Source of the DNA: Hondaea fermentalgiana
Taxonomy: Eukaryota > Sar > Bigyra > Thraustochytrida > Thraustochytriidae
Direction: 5' to 3'
Assembly (NCBI GenBank): GCA_014084085.1
Contig: NPFB01000050.1
Span: 71,610 to 88,863, forward strand
Length of the DNA stretch: 17,254 nucleotides
This document shows, one piece after another, positions 1-8,211 of the stretch (position 1 is the stretch's first letter; every line of letters starts with the position of its first letter). Position numbers and translations under genes: made by a program. The notes under the pieces were generated by a model. That model had not been told where the DNA came from, did not search any database, and worked only from the letters and a program-made list of their open reading frames with translations.

Positions 1-802
1 CCGTGCCGCCGGGTGTTCTGGGCAGCCAGGCGGCGGCGGAGCGAGCCTGCGCGCCGGCGAGGCGATTGGCGGAAGTGCGGAATATCGCGAGTGCCAAATC
101 TCCGTACACCAATATTGGAAATCGTCTGGTCTTACGTGGAGACGGTTGGAGACGGTCTTTAAAAAAAAAATTAAAGTCAATGTATAGGCCTAATGCCTTG
201 CGTATTTCCCAGCGATTTCGTCTCACTGACCCAGCCTGCCGTCGGATCGGGGAAACTATTTCACCAGAAATTTGGATCGGTCAGACCGAAATGATCGTGA
301 GGATGCCAACGATCTGCACTCCGAGCTGCATGCCGCAGTCGAAGTCGGGGCACGAGTGGGCAAACGGCTGTCCAGTGATCGGAATAGCTTTGCTTCTGTG
401 TGTCACGGTGCCGATCTTTGCGCGATGCCTGTGCCCTGGGTCCTGCGCCTCTCTCTGCGCAAGTCCGCGCTGGCCCGATGCGTGGCTCCGAGAGGCCTTT
501 CCACGCACAGCTGGTTGTGCACAAAGCTCTATTTCTGTCTGTCTTCTAAATTTTTCGACTCTTTCTTGCGATCGAACTGCTAGTAGCAGCCAGCTGCAGC
601 CAGCAGCTGGCACAGCACGCGCGTGCGAGGGGAGAGGAGGCGCGCGGGGGCGTCGTCGCGGCCCCCGCCCACCCACTCACCCCCCTTTCCCCTCGCGCAC
701 GGAGCCTGCAGGCTGTAGGCTGCAGGCTGCGGCGCGGCGGTGTACTCTGCGCAGGCGGCACGTGCAGCAAGCCGGCCCGCGGCAGCGCCAGCCTAGCTAT
801 TC
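1..802. other. Left-edge region without a supported gene
   Basis: I see no gene I can support here. A plus-strand frame is open from the left edge to 899 (first ATG at 180, which would give 239 residues). Its product is rich in Arg, Cys, Ser and Pro, matches no family I know, and ends inside the repeat array, and other frames on both strands are also long. Visible small structures are a run of ten A within a ctttaa/ttaaag inverted repeat near 158-177, a perfect 9-bp hairpin at 589-611 (gccagctgc / gcagctggc, 5-nt loop), and three tandem copies of a 7-bp unit (gcaggct, gtaggct, gcaggct) at 708-728. The 610-800 part is very GC-rich and could be promoter-like. Confidence 0.4.
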
Positions 803-1700
803 CCTACCTTCGGTTGGCGGAGGATTCGCGCTTCGTGAAGAACCTGCGCAGGTGGATGAACCAAGCTTGGCGGCGGCAGAGAGAAGAGGGCTGGAATAAT
901 TGAACCATCCGGCGACCAGAGGCCGGCAGTAGCACTGGTCGAAAAGGCACTGTACTGCACTTGCATGTCGTTTGTAGAAAGTTTCCGCGAAGAGTTGTTG
1001 AGGCGAACTTCCTACACCCACTTCAACGTTTTGACGCGCCCCGATTCGACGTCGCCTGTCAGCCAAGTATTTCGAGGACGCGAGATGCCAACTTCCTGCA
1101 CCCGCTTCGAAGCTTTGACGCGGCCCGCTGCAGCTGCCGATTGCGGCCCGAAGTACGCCGCCTAAGATCGCGCGTATTTCTGGTCCAGCAATCTGCTGCT
1201 GCTGCAAGGAAAGTCACGGTGGTTCGCATCTCGTCAGGCTCTCTTTGATTGGTGGTGGCTGAGTCAGCGCTTCGAGAAGAACCTGCGCAGGTAGATAAAC
1301 CAACACTGGCGGCGGAGGACAATTGGCTCGACGGGGACTGTCGCGTCGGCAACCAGTGCAAGTAGGAGGCCGGCAGTAGCACTGGTCGAAGAGGCATTGT
1401 ACTGCACTTGCATGTCCTTTGTTGAAAGTTTCCGCGAAGAGTTGTTGAGGCGAACTTCCTACACCCACTTCAACGTTTTGACGCGCCCCGATTCGACGTC
1501 GCCTGTCAGCCAATTATTTCAATTACGAAAAGCGGACGCGCGGTGCCAACTTCCTGCACCCGCTTCGGAGGTTTGACGCGGCCCGCTGCAGTAGGAGGCC
1601 GGCAGTAGCACTGGTCGAAGAGGCATTGTACTGCACTTGCATCTTTGTAGGAATTTCCGCGAAGTAATTAGTTGCTGAGGCGTGTCCTGCACCTTCTCCA
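803..1700. repeat. Array of degenerate direct repeats upstream of the LRR-kinase-TIR gene
   Basis: A module beginning aggccggcagtagcactgg occurs at 920, 1367 and 1596, so the spacings are 447 and 229 bp. The first two copies stay alike for about 200 bp with scattered substitutions and small indels; the third is cut short after about 90 bp. A second module containing gaagaacctgcgcaggt is present near 837 and again near 1275. Within each long copy a shorter element (aacttcct-acaccc-cttc, then ttgacgcg) occurs twice, for example at 1009-1046 and 1089-1127, and a weaker echo lies near 1684-1715. Several frames are open through it, but they look like by-products of composition. I do not recognise it as a known transposon: no terminal inverted repeats, target-site duplication or transposase is visible. 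Confidence 0.85.
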
Positions 1701-1971
1701 AAACCTTGAAGCGCTCCAGCGCCGACTGGAAACACTGTCTCAGATTGTACTTGTGCGGCTAAAATGTAGGAGCAGCCGCGAGACGCATCATTGGTCTCAT
1801 GCACATTCTCAACGCGATGATGTTACGCGGCTCATGAATACCAGCCGGCCAAGATCGCAAAGCCAGCAAAATCAAATCTCGCAAAGCCAGCAAAATCAAG
1901 TCTCGCAGAGCAAGCCAAACAGAGCTTGCAAAGTTCTCTTCGGGTCAAACGTTGCATTGTCGCACGTAAAA
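1701..1971 (+). promoter_or_regulatory. 5' leader of the LRR-kinase-TIR gene with upstream ATGs
   Basis: The stretch between the repeat array and the preferred start at 1972 contains out-of-frame ATGs. At 1764 an ATG is followed directly by TAG (1767-1769), a start-stop upstream ORF with A at -3. A second upstream ORF runs 1799-1837 (12 codons), and its TGA overlaps an ATG at 1834 that is in frame with the main gene. A 24-bp direct repeat (tcgcaaagccagcaaaatca plus 4 bases) sits at 1855 and 1879, with a partial third copy at 1903. No TATA box or transcription start could be assigned, so whether all these ATGs lie in the mRNA is unknown. Confidence 0.5.
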
Positions 1972-4900
1972 ATGGGGAATGCTCCGAGCGATAGCGATAC
2001 GGAAGAAGGAGGTCGACACAAGAACTCAATTGTTGGAAACTCGATCAGAGTCACCAACCTCAGAGACGACGAATTCGACAAGGATGATCTTCTGGACAAC
2101 GTTCAAAGAAATAAGACGCACACGGAACTTCATGTGGGGAATAGTCCCGTCAGCGAGGATGGCGCCGAAAAGTTGGCGAGAATCCTAAGGACCGATTCTG
2201 TACTTGTCAAAGTCACACTCAGGAGAGCCAATATTGGTGTTAGCGGCTGCACCGCACTTGCAGACGCTATGAGTGTTAACACAAGTATCAGAAAGCTGGA
2301 TCTTAGCTTCAATCATCTTTCTGATTCCGGTGTCGTGAGGCTTGGAGCGATGTTGGAAAAAAATGATGTTCTGGAAGAGCTCAGAATAAGGTATGTCAAC
2401 ATTTTTAACAAGGGTGCTGTTGGAGTGGCGGTCGGGCTTCAGAAGAATAGACGTCTCAAAGTACTAAAGATTGGCAAGAACGCTCTCGGAGAGGAGGCCG
2501 TGGCTGCCTTAGGATTTGCTCTGAGCATAAACGACTCCCTGAAGATTCTGGACATTGGCGGGATCAATCGCGACGATGAAAAGCACAACACCGTTGGCCC
2601 AATGGGCGCCATGAGTCTCTCCTATGGCATAGAGCATAACACCACGCTCACGGACCTCTCGCTTTGGGACACCAAAATCGACACTGAGCCTGGTCTTGAA
2701 TATATACGAGCAGCCGTGAAGATGCGAGGCAAGGAATTGCACATTGAAATGGAAGACAGACACCTTGTCGATATCGATGAGCGGCAGGTCACAGAGGCAA
2801 TTTCCAAACGTAACAAAGAAGCAAAGAAGCGCCTGCTGAAGAAAGGCGAGTGGACACCCGAAGCTTTGAGACTGATATCAGTGGAGGCTGCCACATTCGA
2901 GGCCTTGTTTTTCTTGGCCCTCGAAGTGCCTGGAGTCTCGGGCATAATGGCGAAGCCCGGCCTATGGCAGAGAGTGGCTGCCCACCCATACGATGACATG
3001 CCAATTATACATGCGCTGCTGAGCAGTAATGCCAGCGAGGACGGATTCTCCTCGGTAATATCTGAGGCATTTGCTAAAATGGTCTTCGGCAACCTCCTCG
3101 AATTCGACGATGCCATGAACCTGCTTCGATTTACAGACTCCAAGGATCGAACGTGCCGGTTTATGGCTCTCACTAACAACAACACGAGGGCATGGGCGAA
3201 AGCTTTTGGGATGTACTTGGGAAGATTTGAAATCGGGCGGGCGATCCATGAGTCCAAGACATGCTCGGTCTTTTTTGCGACAGATATCAACGACAATGCA
3301 TCTGTTGCACTCAAGCTTCTGGAAGAAAAGAAGCACTTTCTGGCGGAAATTGAGGCTCGAAAGAAAAACCCATCCGGGTGTTTGCAGCTCTTGAACAATG
3401 ACACTGGAATTGCCGACGCACTGGCAAACGACCTTTGCTTGGTAATGCCACGTGGGTCAAAGTCACTCTTTGAGGCGATCAACACGGAGCGCTTTGCTGG
3501 GCACAACTTGGACAAGGTGCGAGAAATTTCTTACGAAGTAGCGATAGCCATGAGATCAGTTCACATGGTCGATCGCATTCATGGGGATATAAAGCCGCGG
3601 AACATTTTGCGCATGGAGCCAGCCAAGTCCTCCATGTTCTCTGACCATGAGAATGGTCACCTTCGTCGAAAACCACCTGGGCAAAAGAGGCCGAGCTCAC
3701 GTAGCGCTGACTACGAGGACTTTATTCTCATCGACTTGGACGCATCTGCAAAAGTCAATGAAGAAATCAGCGACAAGGCAAGCACGGGTTACGTTGCGCC
3801 AGAGACTGCTCGGTGGTTTTTTCGTGACGAACTCACGAGTTCAGGCACAACGTCGCGTCCGATCGCCTCTGCAGCCATGGATATCTGGAGTTTCGGCGTG
3901 ATGCTGTTCCAGCTTCTTACGGGAACGAAGCTCTTCCAGGTTGATGAGGCTGATGACAATCTTGTGCATGCGAGCGACAAACTCGAGCTCGCGAACTGGC
4001 TGACTATTAGCAAGGAGCGTCTTGACCGCATCGGATCGTCGCTGAAGTGCAGCTCGGCAGAATGTGCGGCTGCTCGGGACCTGGTACGCATGTGTCTCCA
4101 AGGTGTGGCTACGGAGCGCATCGAGATGAGTGAGCTCCTCTATCATCCATTCTTCGACAAGATGAGAGAGCCGCCAGGGCAAGATGTTCAGCTTGCGCAT
4201 GGCAAGGTCGCGTGGGTGGATCAGCCTGCAAGAAGACTACCAGTCGGGCGAACCGGCATGCCTCGCCGTATCATCAGCCTGCACCGTCGCATCGTCCCCA
4301 GACGCTTCAGCCTTTTTAGGAAGTCGCAGCATGATGGAAGTATGACTGATCTGACATCGGACCAAATTGCAAACCGCGATGACCGCGACGAGATCATTGA
4401 GATTCCCGCATATCACTTTTTCTTGTCTCACATGCAGATTGAGGCCTCAGGCATTGTGAAGGATTTACTTCTGGGTTTGGAACGTATCTCGCTCTCAGCC
4501 TGGGTCGACATGCGTTCTTCTGACCTCACTCTTCGCGGTATGCATCGCGGTGTCCTCGATTCGGAGAACTTTGTCATGGTCCTCACGAAAAATGTACTCT
4601 TCAGGCCCTTTTGCCTCATCGAGCTCATGTATGCTGTCAATCACTTCTCTGGGGGCGATGCGACAAACTCAAATCGACTCAAGCAGCGCATATTCTTTGT
4701 TGTGGAGGAAGACTCGCGTTTCTACAGTTGGAGTGCGAAAGACGACGTCCCATGGACACATGAGACACCCCATCCGCGGAAAGGCGACGTGGACAAACTT
4801 TATCAGGACCTTGAAAACATGAAGACGCTGTTCGGAATCGAGAGCCCTGAAGATCTGCTCAATAAAGTGCAAGTGGCTGTTGAACACTGCAGCAAGATCC

Positions 4901-5505
4901 CATACAGACGCCGCATGTTCGAGGAAGATGCTATGCTTGCCGCCCTTGCAAGCGCAGCTGGCCTGAAGGGACCCCGTATAGAAGAACTTCCAATGCAGAG
5001 GAAGGATGCTCTTTCCCTTGCAGTCGTATGCCAGAAAAAGTCTTCCGTTGGTAAGGAACTGAGAAATCTGATCCAACTTCATCTTGGTGCAGCTCCGGAA
5101 AAGAGTATCGTGAAGGCCAATGTCATTCTCGTGCTTCTGGACCCATATTGCGAGGGGGAGGTGTACGCCTCCTTATCGAAAGATCAAGTACGTGAAAATC
5201 TTGAAAACCACAGTGCTCGACTGCTTGCGGTGCAGAATGGATGGTTTGCCTACGTTAAAGACCGATCAAAGCAACCAAAAGTCGAAGGCAGCATTGGATC
5301 CAAGGACAACGATGCGCAAGAGCCCTTCTGGAGCGACGGGTATGGGCAACAGCTGCGAGATTGGCTCACAGGGGATCTCGAAGTTTTGACATGGCGCGGC
5401 AAGAGAGATGACCCAACCTTTATCAACGAACACGAGCGAAATGCTTTGGGTCGCGAGCTCGTTCATCGCGCTTTCAAGTTACTCCCCACAGAAATTAACA
5501 GATGA
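1972..5505 (+). CDS. LRR - protein kinase - TIR multidomain protein
   Basis: Predicted 1177-residue intracellular protein. The start at 1972 is chosen for its strong ATG context (aaaaATGG) and because the product begins MGNAPSDS, which fits an N-myristoylation site (Gly2, Ser6). The frame stays open upstream to 1672, with one other ATG at 1834 in poor context. Residues about 50-262 are RI-type leucine-rich repeats (for example LDLSFNHLSDSG). Residues about 416-731 are a kinase with Lys448 (VALK), catalytic HGDIKPRN at 537-544, DLD at 588-590 in place of DFG, APE ending at Glu611 and DIWSFG from 637; the glycine loop is poor. A basic linker follows (about 750-785). Residues about 814-977 are a TIR domain: FFLSH, AWVDM with Trp844, and FCLIEL with Cys881 and Glu884. 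Residues about 1010-1105 may be a degenerate second TIR-like fold. Membrane-associated sensing and signalling is inferred; ligand and activity are unknown. Confidence 0.88.
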   Translation: MGNAPSDSDTEEGGRHKNSIVGNSIRVTNLRDDEFDKDDLLDNVQRNKTHTELHVGNSPVSEDGAEKLARILRTDSVLVKVTLRRANIGVSGCTALADAMSVNTSIRKLDLSFNHLSDSGVVRLGAMLEKNDVLEELRIRYVNIFNKGAVGVAVGLQKNRRLKVLKIGKNALGEEAVAALGFALSINDSLKILDIGGINRDDEKHNTVGPMGAMSLSYGIEHNTTLTDLSLWDTKIDTEPGLEYIRAAVKMRGKELHIEMEDRHLVDIDERQVTEAISKRNKEAKKRLLKKGEWTPEALRLISVEAATFEALFFLALEVPGVSGIMAKPGLWQRVAAHPYDDMPIIHALLSSNASEDGFSSVISEAFAKMVFGNLLEFDDAMNLLRFTDSKDRTCRFMALTNNNTRAWAKAFGMYLGRFEIGRAIHESKTCSVFFATDINDNASVALKLLEEKKHFLAEIEARKKNPSGCLQLLNNDTGIADALANDLCLVMPRGSKSLFEAINTERFAGHNLDKVREISYEVAIAMRSVHMVDRIHGDIKPRNILRMEPAKSSMFSDHENGHLRRKPPGQKRPSSRSADYEDFILIDLDASAKVNEEISDKASTGYVAPETARWFFRDELTSSGTTSRPIASAAMDIWSFGVMLFQLLTGTKLFQVDEADDNLVHASDKLELANWLTISKERLDRIGSSLKCSSAECAAARDLVRMCLQGVATERIEMSELLYHPFFDKMREPPGQDVQLAHGKVAWVDQPARRLPVGRTGMPRRIISLHRRIVPRRFSLFRKSQHDGSMTDLTSDQIANRDDRDEIIEIPAYHFFLSHMQIEASGIVKDLLLGLERISLSAWVDMRSSDLTLRGMHRGVLDSENFVMVLTKNVLFRPFCLIELMYAVNHFSGGDATNSNRLKQRIFFVVEEDSRFYSWSAKDDVPWTHETPHPRKGDVDKLYQDLENMKTLFGIESPEDLLNKVQVAVEHCSKIPYRRRMFEEDAMLAALASAAGLKGPRIEELPMQRKDALSLAVVCQKKSSVGKELRNLIQLHLGAAPEKSIVKANVILVLLDPYCEGEVYASLSKDQVRENLENHSARLLAVQNGWFAYVKDRSKQPKVEGSIGSKDNDAQEPFWSDGYGQQLRDWLTGDLEVLTWRGKRDDPTFINEHERNALGRELVHRAFKLLPTEINR

Positions 5506-6025
5506 AATCAATTTTAGCAAGATCTGATCTTTGTTTCTGAGCTAATCGCGCTCTCATTTTGAAATGTGGTTTCAAGAAACGAAATTCTGTGGTAAATCGT
5601 CCAAAGTTATCTTTTGGAGCAACTCAATGGTGGAAGACTCATACATATGCAAGCCATTGTCGCGAACACTTATCTTGCTGGAGAATAGAAACAAAGCCGC
5701 CCGGTAGGCCGGGTTCAGGACAGCAGTGCTACTAGAGAGATGCTAAAAACCCTTTACGTATCTTGTTGTGGTCTACAGACTCAGACACCGGGTCCATGTG
5801 ATGGATAGATTGGCTGACATGTTTTAAGAATGCAATTATCAAGGCAACGCTTGCCCAGTTCGTGCAAAACAATAAACGAAGATTTCACCAGGACTAAGTT
5901 TGGCAGGCCCAATACGCTGATTTACTCTCAGTAATCACTTTTGTCCGGTGAATCCAAACGCTCTTTTAAGCTCACGAAGTGTCTTGCACATTCCGTCCGC
6001 ATGAGTATGGTATAGATCTGCTTGA

Positions 6026-6447
6026 ATCAAGCGAGCTCGTTTTCATGCCCTCAGTTTCAACCTTGGAAGCTGCCACGTTTCCCTCGCTCACTTTGTGGGA
6101 AAAGCTAGCTCCAGATCTTCCGTAGACACGACAAACGGTCTTTTGTTGGAGAATCTGAATCTTGCACCTTGCATTGGTCCGACTTCTGAGAATATCATCT
6201 ATTTGTCTGCTAGATTGCGAGGAGTAGACGGTGAGGACCTCTAGAGCTCGTGGAAAATGGAAATGACGTTTGCAGATAGCAGCACCACAGAAGCGGTGAA
6301 GTCAACCTAGCACCCATGGAAAGTCTCGTAGAGACTTGCCATGGCGACTTCATCCGATCTCAGCAGCCACTAGTTCATGCGACATTAAAGGAAGTCCAAG
6401 ATTGCTCGCAGAATGAACTAGTTCTAGCACGGCCAAGAGATTGCTGA
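6026..6447 (+). pseudogene. Possible decayed LRR-like coding remnant
   Basis: A 72-codon open stretch without any Met runs 6026-6241 and is closed by TAG at 6242. It contains LLLENLNLAPCIG followed by NIIYLSARLRG, spaced like one RI-type leucine-rich repeat. After a shift of frame the next codons read LELVENGNDV, again LRR-like, then a TAG and a further open piece to 6445 (including an ATG at 6316). This could be a broken relative of the LRR part of the gene at 1972, or chance. The match is by eye only and no close identity to that gene is apparent. Confidence 0.2.
6314..6344. repeat. Strong 14-bp intergenic hairpin
   Basis: Arms ccatggaaagtctc (6314-6327) and gagacttgccatgg (6331-6344) pair over 14 positions with one A-G mismatch (6320/6338) and a 3-nt loop gta. 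A perfect 10-bp inverted repeat, actagttcat (6369-6378) and atgaactagt (6413-6422), lies just downstream with a 34-nt spacer. The function is unknown. Options are a structured RNA, a regulatory or cruciform site, or chance inside decaying sequence. There is no T run behind it that would suggest a terminator. Confidence 0.6.
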
Positions 6448-7125
6448 CCATCAAGCTCTTCGCCACATCCTCTTGACAGCGATTAAGGTGGGAGGAACAT
6501 CGAGCTCCACCACCAAGTCAGTTTGTCACAGCAGAACTGAATTTTCCTGGCAACCTCAGCGTACATAGCCTTACTAGCAATCCATACGAATCTACAAACT
6601 TCATAGAAATTCAATTCTCGTATTGCGCTCTCTTTCCTTGCTCTTTTAATCCTGGCAGCAATCAAAAAGGAAAAGAAAGAAATGACCGTGTGCAGGCCTT
6701 AAATTGGCTGCGAGGCGGAACGCTTGATCAAGTGCAAAGGTAGCAATATTTGATGAAGATATGACAAGCGAGTCTATTTGTTATCTGATGAGATTGTTGT
6801 TCCTCGTTCGTCTATTTGCAAAGGTGATAAAAGGAGTGCAAGGCTCCTTTGGTACCCAACCGGTTCTTCTCGCTCGCCCGCGCGGTCTCACTTTCTAGTT
6901 TCTGGATTCAAATCTACGTTTAAACCCATATGTGAGAAGAGTGAAAAACTTTACCATGCCGCAAGAAAGAAGCGCAGATTCAAGCGGAGGTAAGCGCGCT
7001 TTCGCATCGCTCGATCCATCGCACAAACTGCTGCTATTTCCCAGCCTTTTCAAAAACGAAAAGAATTTTTCATTCTCCGAAAGATCTCTTCGTCTGATTG
7101 TTGGTGCACAAGTGTCACTCTTCGT

Positions 7126-8211
7126 TTAGTAGAGGTTGAGCTTGGTCACAATATAGACGCGAAGCGTCTGGTCCAAGCACGAGAGAGCACAGAGACCCTC
7201 CTTGTCGAGGTTCCAATCAAAGGAAACGACAGGCTGCGTTGAAATAATCTTGGAGTTGAGCAGGTCGACGGAACCGGGAACACCCTTGGGTCGGCCCTCG
7301 GCATCTTTGACCTGACGCTGCTTGGGGTAGACGTACTTGTAGAGATTGAGGCCACCGTTACCCCCGGTGGTCATCATGATGTCGCGATTTTGTGGCAAGT
7401 GACGAACGCCCCACACGGTGCTCTTGTGCGCGCGCTCGGTGCAATAGGCAAAACCTTCCTCTGGGTGTTCCGTGCGCATATCATAGACCCTAAATTTGGA
7501 CTCCAAGGTCGTGGCTACAAGTTTGTTCATCTCAATGTCAGGACGATCGAACTGCAGTCCACACACACCATTTGCGCAATTGGTCTCCCAGCGGACCGTG
7601 TTGGTCCGTAGGTCAAAGAGCTTGACGTCGCCGTTGTCGTAACCGGCAGCGACCACGCGCTCCTCGTCGTTGAAGCTGTTACCAAAGGCGACGGCCCAGC
7701 AATCGCGCCGATCGTTGGGATCGCCCGAGTCTCCATCGGCGGGCTCGAGCGAGACCACAGGACGCTCGACACGCGGGTCCCAAACCTTGACGCAACCATC
7801 CCGGCTTCCAGTAACGAGCTCTGGCGCCCCGCAACCCACGGAGAGCCCACCGCATCCTTCGATGCAGTTCACAAGGGTTTCGTGGCCCTTGACGCTCCAG
7901 GTGGGCTTTGCCGCGTGCTCGAGATCGTAGATGCTGACGTTACCCGCAAAATCTCCAGTGGCCACGCTGCGGTTCTCGAGCGAGGAGGCACCAAAGGTGG
8001 CACACTTGATGCCGTGCGCCTTTTCCTGGCTCACCACCGTTCGTAGCTTGCCTGCATCGAGCTCAAGGACCTCGAGGACGCCGGTCCCCTTTGCCTTGAG
8101 GCCGACTACGGCCAGTCGCGCGGAACTTGGGACCCAGCGCGTTTCGTACGCCGTGTAGTCAACGCCTTGGTTCACGTGCTCGATGAGCTGCGGCGCGTCC
8201 GTCGTGTCCAT
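7126..8211 (-). CDS. DNAAF10: WD40-repeat dynein axonemal assembly factor 10 (WDR92/Monad)
   Basis: The 361-residue beta-propeller protein is almost the same length as the animal orthologue (357). It can be aligned along its whole length: [13 protein letters not shown] near the N-terminus, [14 protein letters not shown] with [98 protein letters not shown], and a C-terminus ending RVYIVTKLN. In other eukaryotes this family works in the cytoplasm with R2TP/prefoldin-like chaperones to fold axonemal dynein heavy chains before transport into cilia, so it marks a lineage with motile flagella. The gene is uninterrupted. It diverges from the Ser/Pro-rich gene at 8682 and converges on the LRR-kinase-TIR gene. 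The ATG at 8211 matches the usual N-terminus of the family. Confidence 0.96.
   Translation of the reverse strand: MDTTDAPQLIEHVNQGVDYTAYETRWVPSSARLAVVGLKAKGTGVLEVLELDAGKLRTVVSQEKAHGIKCATFGASSLENRSVATGDFAGNVSIYDLEHAAKPTWSVKGHETLVNCIEGCGGLSVGCGAPELVTGSRDGCVKVWDPRVERPVVSLEPADGDSGDPNDRRDCWAVAFGNSFNDEERVVAAGYDNGDVKLFDLRTNTVRWETNCANGVCGLQFDRPDIEMNKLVATTLESKFRVYDMRTEHPEEGFAYCTERAHKSTVWGVRHLPQNRDIMMTTGGNGGLNLYKYVYPKQRQVKDAEGRPKGVPGSVDLLNSKIISTQPVVSFDWNLDKEGLCALSCLDQTLRVYIVTKLNLY

Larger units (their letters stand above)
5506..7125. other. Long intergenic region between convergent genes
   Basis: No intact gene is evident in these 1.6 kb, and all frames are frequently stopped. An AATAAA at 5871-5876 might serve the upstream gene, although it lies 366 nt past the stop. 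The stretch 6026-6447 has LRR-like open pieces and a strong hairpin, listed separately. A perfect 7-bp hairpin (aaaggag / ctccttt) lies at 6830-6850. An open frame at 6957-7129 starting MPQERSAD is short, unrecognised and ends inside the last codons of the opposite gene. I found no tRNA-like cloverleaf or rRNA by eye. Confidence 0.5.

Noticed and set aside
3..899. Plus-strand open frame of about 298 codons at the left edge
   Set aside because: There is no recognisable motif, composition is Arg/Cys/Ser/Pro-rich, no good start is evident, and its end lies in a repeat. It is kept only as a remark in the region entry.
1672..1971. Upstream extension of the LRR-kinase-TIR frame by 100 codons
   Set aside because: It begins without an ATG, its first part is built from the repeat array, and the better start context and myristoylation signal are at 1972.
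5700..5730. gggttcagga as a tRNA B box
   Set aside because: It departs from the GGTTCGANTCC consensus and no acceptor or anticodon stems could be drawn around it.
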